A DNA stretch of 10,912 bases. It comes from Actinomycetes bacterium (lineage in GTDB: Bacteria > Actinomycetota > Actinomycetes > Actinomycetales > Cellulomonadaceae). Location of the stretch: the NCBI GenBank assembly GCA_023388235.1, contig JAEWGQ010000419.1, forward strand, positions 1 to 10,912, read 5' to 3'. Under the pieces are notes generated by a model. That model saw nothing but the letters and a program-made list of their open reading frames with translations. It had not been told where the DNA came from and ran no database searches. Shown here one piece after another: positions 1-6,030 of this stretch. A program made the translations under genes and the position numbers. Each line of letters starts with the position of its first letter. Position 1 is the first letter of the stretch.

Positions 1-1020
1 GCCGCGTGGTGGGCCGAGCCGCTGTTCTGCGGGTGGGGCGCGCAGTGCGCCCGCGCCCCGCTGCCCGGCGAGCCCGCCTCGCACCCGTACCGGCTGGCCG
101 ACCTCGGCCCCGCGGTCGTGCCGGCGGGGCTGGCCGTCGCCCCGGACCTCGCGCGGCAGGACGTCTACGACGCGCTGCTCGCCCACCTGGAGCGGCACGA
201 CGTGGTGCCCGGCACGGTCGTCGTCGACGACAAGTGGCAGGCCGCGTACGGGACGGGCGAGCCGGACGCCGCGCGCTGGCCGGACCTGCGCGCCTGGGTC
301 GCCGCCCGGCACGCCGCGGGCCAGCGGGTGCTGCTGTGGTGGAAGGCCTGGGACCCCGAGGGCCTGCCGGTCGAGGAGTGCCTCGTGGACGCCGGCGGCC
401 GGCCCGTGGCGGCGGACCCGGCCAGCCCCGCGTACCGGGAGCGGGTGCGCCGCACGGTCGCGCACCTGCTGGGGCCGGACGGCGTGGACGCCGACGGGTT
501 CAAGGTCGACTTCACGCAGCGGGCGCCGGCCGGTCACTGCGTGCACCCGCACGCCGGCGCCGACCCGCGGGCGCCCTGGGGCGTCGCCGCGCTGCACGCC
601 CTGCTCGGCGACCTGTACCGCGCGGCGAAGGCGGCCAAGCCGGACGCCCTGGTCGTCACCCACACCCCGCACCCGGCGTTCGCCGACGTGTGCGACATGG
701 TGCGGCTGAACGACGTGCTCGAGCGGGACACCGCCGGGGCCGTGGTGCCGCTCGCCGACCAGATGCGGGTGCGGCGCGCGATCGCCGCCGTGGCGCTGCC
801 GGGCCACCTGCTCGACACGGACCAGTGGCCGATGCTCGACGTCGCGCAGTGGCGGGACTACGTGGCGGCGCAGGGCGAGGGCGGGGTGCCCGCGCTCTAC
901 TACGCGGAGCGCATCGACCGGTCCGGGGAGCCGCTGACCGCCGCGGACCTCGCGCTGGTCGCCGCCGGGTGGCGCGCGTACCGGGCGGCGCGCGGCACGG
1001 CGGTGGGGGCGGGGGCGTGA
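1..1020 (+). CDS. Glycosidase-like TIM-barrel protein, GH31/GH36/GH27-like clan (5' end missing)
   Basis: The reading frame is open from base 1, so the gene starts outside the window; 339 C-terminal residues are visible. The internal GTG at 118 is not taken as the start, because conserved-looking sequence precedes it (AEPLFCGWGAQ, fragment residues 5-15). The fragment resembles alpha-galactosidase-type TIM barrels. A strand ends in VVVDDKWQ (73-80), another is VLLWWKAWDPEG (110-121), and DGFKVDF (165-171) resembles the K-x-D nucleophile strand of GH27/GH36 enzymes, which makes D170 the candidate nucleophile. DTDQWP (272-277) is a further acidic loop that may carry the acid/base. No signal peptide can be judged because the start is missing. 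The stop TGA overlaps the GTG of the next gene by 4 bp, so the two are translationally coupled. Membership of a (beta/alpha)8 glycosidase clan is moderately secure; the exact family and substrate are not. Confidence 0.72.
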   Translation, partial: AAWWAEPLFCGWGAQCARAPLPGEPASHPYRLADLGPAVVPAGLAVAPDLARQDVYDALLAHLERHDVVPGTVVVDDKWQAAYGTGEPDAARWPDLRAWVAARHAAGQRVLLWWKAWDPEGLPVEECLVDAGGRPVAADPASPAYRERVRRTVAHLLGPDGVDADGFKVDFTQRAPAGHCVHPHAGADPRAPWGVAALHALLGDLYRAAKAAKPDALVVTHTPHPAFADVCDMVRLNDVLERDTAGAVVPLADQMRVRRAIAAVALPGHLLDTDQWPMLDVAQWRDYVAAQGEGGVPALYYAERIDRSGEPLTAADLALVAAGWRAYRAARGTAVGAGA

Positions 1021-2546
1021 CCGAGGTCGTGGTCGTCGGCGCGACCTCCGCCGGGGTGTGCGCCGCGGTCGCCGCCGCGCAGGCCGGGGCGTCCGTCGTG
1101 CTGCTGGAGCCCGGGCAGCACGTGGGCGGCATGACCTCGGGCGGCCTCGGGTACACCGACGTCGGCGACGTCCGGGTGCTCGGCGGCGCCGCGGCCCGGT
1201 TCCGCGCCGAGGTCGCGGCGCACTACGGCGTCCCCGTGGGGGCCTGGGCCGGGCCGGAGCCGCACGTGGCCGAGGCGATCCTGCGGCGCTGGCTGGACCA
1301 CCCGCGGATCGAGGTCGTGCTCGGGGCGCGCGTCGTGGCGGCCGACGTCCGCGACCGTGCGGTCACCGCGGTGCGGACCGCGGACGGCCGGACGTGGGCC
1401 GGCGGGGCGTTCGTCGACGCGACGTACGAGGGCGACCTCCTCCCGCTCGCGGGCGTGCCCTACGCCGTCGGGCGGGAGGACCGGTCGCTGCACGGCGAGG
1501 AGCTCGCCGGCCGGCGGGAGCCCGTCCCCGGGCGGCACGCGTTCCCCGCCTGGATCTCCCCGTTCGCCGACGACCCCTCCGGCGTGACCGCGGGCGCCGT
1601 GCTGCCCCAGGTCCGCGACGTGCCGCTCGCGCCGGTCGGGTCCGGGGACGGCGGGGTCATGTCCTACGGCTACCGGGTCTGCCTGACGACCGCCGCGGAC
1701 CGGGTGCCGGTGGAGCGCCGGGACGGGTACGACGAGGCCGCCTGGGAGCTCGGCCGCCGGCTGTTCCGGCACTGGGCCGCCGAGGGCCACGTGCCCGCCG
1801 CCGGCGGGCTGCTCGGCCTGGAGCCGAACCTGCCGGGCGGCAAGGCCGACGGCAACTCGCTCGGCCCGTTCTCGCTGAGCGTGCTGGACGGCACCGCCTG
1901 GGAGTACCCGGACGCGGACGCCGCCCGCCGCGAGGAGATCCGGCAGCACCACCTGCACCACGCGCAGGACCTGCTCTGGTTCCTCACGCACGACCCGGCC
2001 GTCCCCGCGTCGGTCCGGCGCGAGCTCGCTCGGTGGGGGCTGCCCCGCGACGAGTTCGCCGACACGGGCCACCTGCCGCACCAGCTCTACGTCCGCGAGG
2101 CGCGGCGGATGGTGGGCGAGGTCGTGCTGACCGAGCACGACCTGCGCCGGCCGGCGCGGTGGCACGACGTGGTGGCGATGGGGTCGTACCACCTGGACGT
2201 CCGCGAGGTGCAGCGCACGTGGCGGTGGGTGCACGAGCACCCCCGGCCGGTCGCGATGGTCGTGACCGAGGGCTACCTGTCGGTGCCCGTGCCGCCGTAC
2301 CCGGTGCCGTACCGGGCGCTGGTCCCGCGGTGGGAGGACGTCACGAACCTGGTCGTGCCGGTGTGCCTGTCGGCGTCGCACGTGGCGTTCTCGTCCGTGC
2401 GGATGGAGCCGCAGTACCAGATGCTCGGGCACGTCGCGGGGCTCGCGGCGGCGCGCGCGGTGGCGACGGGACGGGCCGTGCAGGCGGTGGACGTGGCCGC
2501 GCTGCAGGCCGACCTCGTCGCGGCGGGCCAGGTCCTGGCGCTCTGA
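1017..2546 (+). CDS. FAD-dependent oxidoreductase (FAD_oxidored, Pfam PF12831-like)
   Basis: A 509-aa flavoprotein starting at GTG 1017, which overlaps the preceding stop as GTGA. The dinucleotide-binding motif comes immediately (VVVVGATSAG, residues 4-13), a GxxxxG variant of GxGxxG that is usual in this family. E31, at the end of the second beta strand, is placed to bind the FAD ribose. GGMTSGGLG (37-45) is the second FAD loop. Near the C-terminus RMEPQYQMLGHVAG is the family's closing FAD-contact motif. There is no signal peptide, so the protein is probably cytoplasmic. Members of this family are common in polysaccharide-use loci and are mostly of unknown substrate; oxidation of a sugar hydroxyl or a glycoside is plausible but not shown. 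The coupling to a glycosidase-like gene supports a joint role. Bases upstream of 1017 read as coding for the previous gene, so a longer start is unlikely. Confidence 0.85.
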   Translation: MTEVVVVGATSAGVCAAVAAAQAGASVVLLEPGQHVGGMTSGGLGYTDVGDVRVLGGAAARFRAEVAAHYGVPVGAWAGPEPHVAEAILRRWLDHPRIEVVLGARVVAADVRDRAVTAVRTADGRTWAGGAFVDATYEGDLLPLAGVPYAVGREDRSLHGEELAGRREPVPGRHAFPAWISPFADDPSGVTAGAVLPQVRDVPLAPVGSGDGGVMSYGYRVCLTTAADRVPVERRDGYDEAAWELGRRLFRHWAAEGHVPAAGGLLGLEPNLPGGKADGNSLGPFSLSVLDGTAWEYPDADAARREEIRQHHLHHAQDLLWFLTHDPAVPASVRRELARWGLPRDEFADTGHLPHQLYVREARRMVGEVVLTEHDLRRPARWHDVVAMGSYHLDVREVQRTWRWVHEHPRPVAMVVTEGYLSVPVPPYPVPYRALVPRWEDVTNLVVPVCLSASHVAFSSVRMEPQYQMLGHVAGLAAARAVATGRAVQAVDVAALQADLVAAGQVLAL

Positions 2547-2584
2547 CGGCCCGCGCGGGTCCCGGGGACGAACGGGACGATCCG

Positions 2585-2612
2585 GAGAAACCGCCCGTGA
2601 GCAGCGGTTCTC
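2585..2612 (+). terminator. Weak hairpin after the FAD oxidoreductase gene, possible terminator
   Basis: GAGAAACCGC (2585-2594) pairs with GCGGTTCTC (2604-2612), giving nine base pairs with one bulged A and a 9-nt loop. It lies 39 bp after the stop codon at 2546. No real T-run follows, only TTGT, and those bases double as the -35 of the next promoter. It may end the upstream operon inefficiently, or be a regulatory inverted repeat just upstream of the promoter. Confidence 0.35.
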
Positions 2613-2642
2613 TTGTCGCGCCTCACCTGGGATCGATACCAT
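2613..2642 (+). promoter_or_regulatory. Promoter of the MBL-lacI operon (leaderless)
   Basis: The -35 is TTGTCG (2613-2618) and the -10 is TACCAT (2637-2642), separated by 18 bp. The start codon ATG follows the -10 by only 6 bp (2649), so the transcript should begin at or within a base or two of the A of the ATG. No Shine-Dalgarno sequence lies between, which agrees with leaderless translation, a mode common in actinobacteria. The -10 sits inside the LacI-type palindrome at 2628-2641. Confidence 0.6.
2628..2641. promoter_or_regulatory. LacI-family operator 1 (TGGGATCGATACCA)
   Basis: A near-perfect 14-bp palindrome with a central CpG, the hallmark of operators bound by LacI/GalR proteins, whose hinge helix inserts a leucine at the central CpG. 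Twelve of its 14 bases equal the palindrome at 5922-5935. It covers the -10 of the promoter, so bound repressor would block RNA polymerase. The lacI gene is second in the operon it would control, which suggests autoregulation. Confidence 0.7.
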
Positions 2643-2648
2643 AGGCGC

Positions 2649-4499
2649 ATGCCCGCCGTCACCGAGGTCGCGCCGGGGGTGTTCCGCGTCGCGGACACCT
2701 GCCACGTCTACGTCGTGCGCGCCGAGCGCCCGGCCGCGGACGGCACCCGCACCGCCGTCGCCGTCGACTTCGGCTCCGGCGCCGTCCTCGACCACCTCGC
2801 CGAGATGGGCGTCGACCGGCTGACCGACGTCCTCATGACGCACCACCACCGCGACCAGGCGCAGGGGCTGCCGCGGGCCGTCGAGGCCGGCGTCGCGGTC
2901 CACGTGCCGCCGGTCGAGCGGGACCTGTTCGAGCACGTCGACGAGATGTGGCGCACGCGGCAGGTCGTCAACGACTACAACCTCCGGCAGGACCGGTTCT
3001 CCCTGCTCGAGCCGGTGCCGGTGACCGGCGTCGTGCCGGAGTACCGCACGCGGGAGTACGGCGGCGTGCCGGTGCAGGTCGTCCCGACGCCCGGGCACAC
3101 GACCGGCTCCGTGTCCTACGTCGTCGAGCGGGCCGGCCGGCGGATCGCCTTCACCGGCGACCTCGTGTACGCGCCCGGCAAGGTCTGGTCGCTCGCCGCG
3201 ACCCAGTGGTCGTACACCGAGAACGAGGGGCCGGCGATGACGGTCCTGTCCTGCTACCTGCTGATGGACGAGCGGCTCGACCTGCTGCTGCCCTCGCACG
3301 GCGCCCCGATGGACGACCCGCAGCACGCCCTCGGCCTGCTGGCGACCCGGATGCGCGGCTACGTCGACTCGCGCCGCCCGCAGCCGTGGGACCTGCGGAC
3401 CCGCCTGACGGAGCCGTTCCAGCGGATCACCGAGCACTTCCTGCTCAACGTGTCGTCGAACGCCTGCTCCTACGTGCTGGTGTCGCGGGACGGCGCGGCG
3501 CTGCTCATGGACTACGGCTACGACATGACGACCGGGCTCGCCTCGGGCGGGGACCGCGCGTCCCGCCGGCCGTGGCTGGCGTCGCTGCCCGCGCTGCGCC
3601 GCGACCACGGCGTCACCGACGTCGAGGTCGTGCTGCCGACCCACTACCACGACGACCACGTCGCCGGGATGAACCTGCTGCGCGAGGTCGAGGGCACGCA
3701 GATCTGGGCGCCCGCGAACGTCGCGCCGATCCTCGAGGACCCCCGGCGGCACGACCTGCCGTGCCAGTGGTACGACCCGATCCCCGTGGACCGCGAGCTG
3801 CCCCTGGGGGAGACGTTCCGGTGGCACGAGTACGAGATCACCGTGCACGAGCTGCCCGGCCACACCCTGTACGCGGCGGCGTTCGAGGTCGAGGTCGACG
3901 GCGTCCGGGTGCTCGTCACCGGCGACCAGCAGGACGGCCTCGGCATCCCCGGCAGCCGGCGCGAGGTCCTCAACTACCAGTACCGCAACCTGTTCCGGAT
4001 CACCGACTACCGCGACAGCGCCGCCCTGTACCGGCGCATCGCCCCGGGGGTCATGGTGTCCGGGCACTGGGAGCCCCGCTGGGTGGACGAGGCCTACCTC
4101 GACATGCTGACGCAGGAGGGCGAGGAGCTCGTCGCGATCCACCACGACCTGCTGCCGCTCGACGAGCTCGACCTCGGGGCGGACGGCCGCGTGGCGTCGA
4201 TCGCGCCCTACCTGTCCCGCGCCGCCCCCCACGCGGCGAGCCGGTTCACGGTGACCGTCCGGAACCCGACCCGCGAGGACCGCAAGGCGACCGTCCGCGC
4301 GGTGCTGCCGCTAGGCTGGCGCGCGCACCCCGACGAGGCCGTCGTCGCGCTCCCGCCCTCCGGGCAGGTGGACGTGGACCTGGAGGTGGTGCCCACGGGC
4401 CCCGCGGCCCGGCGCCGCCGGATCGCCGTCGACGTCAGCATCGGGGACCTGCACCTGGGGCAGCACGCCGAGGCGCTCGTGGACGTGCTGGGGGACTAG
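2649..4499 (+). CDS. Tandem metallo-beta-lactamase-fold hydrolase with C-terminal NEW3-like beta domain
   Basis: A 616-aa protein with start ATG 2649, chosen over the in-frame TTG at 2613 because 2613 is the promoter -35. It has two MBL-fold domains. Domain 1 (about 1-245) has THHHRDQ (64-70), PGH (148-150), TGD (169-171) and PSHG (215-218). Its first motif ends in Gln70 where HxHxDH has a zinc-binding His. Domain 2 (about 255-500) has an intact THYHDDH (331-337), then PGH (403-405), TGD (424-426) and SGH (471-473). Residues about 530-616 form a beta-rich tail with alternating hydrophobic residues, resembling the NEW3/Ig-like domain of some glycosidases. There is no signal peptide or membrane segment. 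The fold implies a zinc hydrolase acting on an ester, lactone or similar bond; the substrate is unknown. It is the first gene of an operon with lacI, which follows 18 bp later, and is probably repressed by that LacI protein. A sugar-lactone hydrolase is one possible role, by inference only. Confidence 0.82.
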   Translation: MPAVTEVAPGVFRVADTCHVYVVRAERPAADGTRTAVAVDFGSGAVLDHLAEMGVDRLTDVLMTHHHRDQAQGLPRAVEAGVAVHVPPVERDLFEHVDEMWRTRQVVNDYNLRQDRFSLLEPVPVTGVVPEYRTREYGGVPVQVVPTPGHTTGSVSYVVERAGRRIAFTGDLVYAPGKVWSLAATQWSYTENEGPAMTVLSCYLLMDERLDLLLPSHGAPMDDPQHALGLLATRMRGYVDSRRPQPWDLRTRLTEPFQRITEHFLLNVSSNACSYVLVSRDGAALLMDYGYDMTTGLASGGDRASRRPWLASLPALRRDHGVTDVEVVLPTHYHDDHVAGMNLLREVEGTQIWAPANVAPILEDPRRHDLPCQWYDPIPVDRELPLGETFRWHEYEITVHELPGHTLYAAAFEVEVDGVRVLVTGDQQDGLGIPGSRREVLNYQYRNLFRITDYRDSAALYRRIAPGVMVSGHWEPRWVDEAYLDMLTQEGEELVAIHHDLLPLDELDLGADGRVASIAPYLSRAAPHAASRFTVTVRNPTREDRKATVRAVLPLGWRAHPDEAVVALPPSGQVDVDLEVVPTGPAARRRRIAVDVSIGDLHLGQHAEALVDVLGD

Positions 4500-4517
4500 A
4501 GGGATCGGGGAGCACGC

Positions 4518-5570
4518 ATGGAGGCGGTCGCGCCGGGGACACGAGGCGCGGGGACCGCCGCCGGGCGGCGCGCCACGATCAAGGACGTCGCCGAGGCGGC
4601 CGACGTCTCGCGCTCCACCGCCTCGCGCGCCCTCACCGGCCGCGGCTACGTCGCGCCGGCCGTGCGGGACCGCGTCCGCCGGGCCGCCCAGACGCTCGGC
4701 TACGTGCCCGACGCGATGGCCCGCAACCTGCGCCAGCAGGTCAGCCGGTCCGTCGGCGTGCTCGTCTCCGACCTGCGGAACTCGTTCTACGCGGACCTCG
4801 CGGCAGGCGTCAGCCAGCAGTCCCGGCGCCGCGGCTACGCGATGGTGCTCGCCGACGACAACGGGTCCGTCGAGGCCGAGCTCGAGGCCGCCGAGACCTT
4901 CGTGGCCCTGCGGGTCGCCGGCGTCATCCTCACGCCCCTGTCCGCCGAGGTGACCGAGTACCTGTCCCGGCACCGGATCCCCGTCGTCGAGGTCGACCGC
5001 CGGTTCGCCGAGGGGACCTGCGACGCCGTCGTCGTCGACAACAAGTCCGCCGCCGAGCGGGTGACCGCCGGGCTGCTCGGGCTCGGGCACCGCCGCGTCG
5101 CGCTGCTGATCGACGAGATGGACTGGACGACCGGCCGGGACCGCCTCGTCGGGTACCGGTCCGCGTTCCACGCCGCCGGCCTGCCGCTCGACGACGCGCT
5201 CGTCGTGCGGTCGGGCTGGGACGTCGAGGCCGCCCAGGCCGGCGCCCGCGAGCTCCTCGCGTCCCCCGACCGGCCGACCGCGGTGTTCGCCGCGAACAAC
5301 GTCCTCGCCGAGGGCGTGTGGCGCGCCGCGCAGGGCCTCGGCCTGCGGATCCCCGAGGACCTCAGCCTGGTGTCGTTCGACGACGCCCCGTGGATGACGA
5401 TGGTCCGGCCGGGGGTGACCGCCGTGGCGCAGGACGCGGTGGCGCTCGGGGAGGCCGCGGTCGCGCAGATGCTCGACCGCATCCAGAACCCGGACTCGCC
5501 CGTGCGGACCGTGATGCTGTCCGCCGCCGTGGCGCAGCGCGGCTCGACCGCGGCGCCCGCCTCGGTCTGA
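4518..5570 (+). CDS. LacI-family transcriptional repressor
   Basis: A 350-aa protein, close to the usual 330-350 aa. It begins at ATG 4518 with GGGGAG at 4507-4512 as ribosome site. A 19-residue tail precedes the helix-turn-helix TIKDVAEAADVSRSTASRAL (20-39). The hinge is ARNLRQ (68-73), with Leu71 at the position that intercalates into the operator's central CpG. The periplasmic-binding-like effector domain follows (from VGVLVSDLRN, about residue 78), including FAANNVLAEG and LSLVSFDDAPW typical of LacI/GalR proteins. The specificity residues matching LacI Tyr17-Gln18 are Arg32-Ser33. The gene lies 18 bp after the MBL gene, in the same operon. Two matching palindromes at the two nearest promoters (2628 and 5922) are its likely binding sites. 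The effector is presumably a sugar or sugar derivative handled by the locus and cannot be named. Confidence 0.93.
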   Translation: MEAVAPGTRGAGTAAGRRATIKDVAEAADVSRSTASRALTGRGYVAPAVRDRVRRAAQTLGYVPDAMARNLRQQVSRSVGVLVSDLRNSFYADLAAGVSQQSRRRGYAMVLADDNGSVEAELEAAETFVALRVAGVILTPLSAEVTEYLSRHRIPVVEVDRRFAEGTCDAVVVDNKSAAERVTAGLLGLGHRRVALLIDEMDWTTGRDRLVGYRSAFHAAGLPLDDALVVRSGWDVEAAQAGARELLASPDRPTAVFAANNVLAEGVWRAAQGLGLRIPEDLSLVSFDDAPWMTMVRPGVTAVAQDAVALGEAAVAQMLDRIQNPDSPVRTVMLSAAVAQRGSTAAPASV

Positions 5571-5787
5571 CGCGCGTCTTCCCCTGACGCGAGCCTCCGC
5601 CTGACGCGCGTCTTCCCCCTGACGCGAGCCTCCGCGTGAGGGAGTCTCCCGCCCGTCGCGAGCCTCCGCGTGTGCGCCCTCGCCTGACGCCCGCCTGCAC
5701 CTGACGCGCGCCTCCGCCTGACTCGCGCGAGGGCGCCTGACGCGCGCCTCCGCCTGCCGCGCGGGGGCGCCCGACGCGCGCCCGACC
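5567..5787. repeat. Degenerate 17-bp tandem repeat array, about 13 units
   Basis: The consensus unit is CTGACGCGCGCCTCCGC. Clear units start at 5567, 5584, 5601, 5619, 5684, 5701, 5737, 5754 (degenerate) and 5771 (degenerate). Those between about 5636 and 5683, and at 5718, are diverged and vary from roughly 14 to 19 bp. Total length is 221 bp, exactly 13 times 17. An alternating subpattern is visible early: units 1 and 3 share GCGTCTTCCCC, and units 2 and 4 share GCGAGCCTCCGC. The TGA stop of lacI (5568-5570) is part of the first unit. The array is non-coding on the plus strand. Function is unknown; origin by slippage is likely. Confidence 0.8.
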
Positions 5788-5809
5788 GCCGTCCGCGGCA
5801 CCGTCCACC

Positions 5810-5823
5810 TGGACTCGTTCCCA
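5810..5823. promoter_or_regulatory. Possible auxiliary LacI operator (TGGACTCGTTCCCA)
   Basis: Twelve of 14 bases equal the operator at 5922-5935, and the outer TGG...CCCA arms and central CpG are kept. The site centre is 112 bp upstream of that operator's centre, a distance compatible with repressor looping. It sits in non-coding DNA, between the repeat array and the promoter. The core symmetry is poorer than in the other two sites, so a chance match is possible. Confidence 0.4.
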
Positions 5824-5886
5824 GCCCTCGCCCCCGTCCGCGACCCCCGTCGCCGCCGCGTACCGCCGCCTGCTCCCCGGGGCGGC

Positions 5887-5916
5887 TTGCACTGCACGCA
5901 CGCCCCGGCCTATGCT
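5887..5916 (+). promoter_or_regulatory. Promoter of the ROK kinase operon
   Basis: TTGCAC (5887-5892) and TATGCT (5911-5916), spaced 18 bp, make a good primary-sigma promoter for an actinobacterium. The transcript should start near 5922-5925, inside the operator that begins 5 bp after the -10, leaving a leader of about 107 nt before the ROK start codon. Confidence 0.68.
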
Positions 5917-5921
5917 CGTTC

Positions 5922-5935
5922 TGGAATCGATCCCA
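5922..5935. promoter_or_regulatory. LacI-family operator 2 (TGGAATCGATCCCA)
   Basis: A 14-bp palindrome with a central CpG, differing at two positions from the site at 2628-2641 and, like it, overlapping the expected transcription start region. It is the probable operator for the LacI protein encoded immediately upstream (4518-5570), controlling the kinase-isomerase operon. Its last base is the A of the ATG of a short leader reading frame. Confidence 0.75.
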
Positions 5936-5988
5936 TGCGGACCACCCGGCGACGACGCCGCGGACCCGCGGGGGATGCCCGCGCGTGA
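5935..5988 (+). other. Possible 17-codon leader reading frame with five Arg codons
   Basis: ATG 5935 to TGA 5986-5988 reads MRTTRRRRRGPAGDARA within the 5' leader of the ROK transcript. Codons 5-9 are CGG CGA CGA CGC CGC, all Arg, with CGA being a rare codon in such genomes. GC-rich self-complementary stretches follow (GACCCCCGGGGGCGCC, starting at 5987). There is no Shine-Dalgarno site, and the ATG lies about 10-13 nt inside the predicted transcript, so translation is doubtful. Arg runs arise easily by chance in DNA of this composition. Confidence 0.2.
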
Positions 5989-6030
5989 CCCCCGGGGGCG
6001 CCGCGCCGTCAGGGGTCTGGAGGACGTTGC

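Noticed and set aside
6..1016. Open frame upstream of the FAD oxidoreductase, in the same frame
   Set aside because: The translation is Arg/Ala/Gly-rich without motifs and overlaps the glycosidase-like gene in another frame. The FAD motif starts right after GTG 1017.
900..4232. Long open frame of 1110 codons on the minus strand
   Set aside because: It lies opposite two clear plus-strand genes, has low-complexity His/Arg/Val/Asp-rich content without domains, and arises from high GC at third codon positions.
2948..5587. Plus-strand open frame of 879 codons overlapping the MBL and lacI genes
   Set aside because: Arg/Ala/Pro-rich shadow translation. The true frames there carry clear MBL and LacI motifs.
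5567..5787. CRISPR array
   Set aside because: Units are contiguous 17-mers without unique spacers, the repeats are too short, and no cas gene is near.
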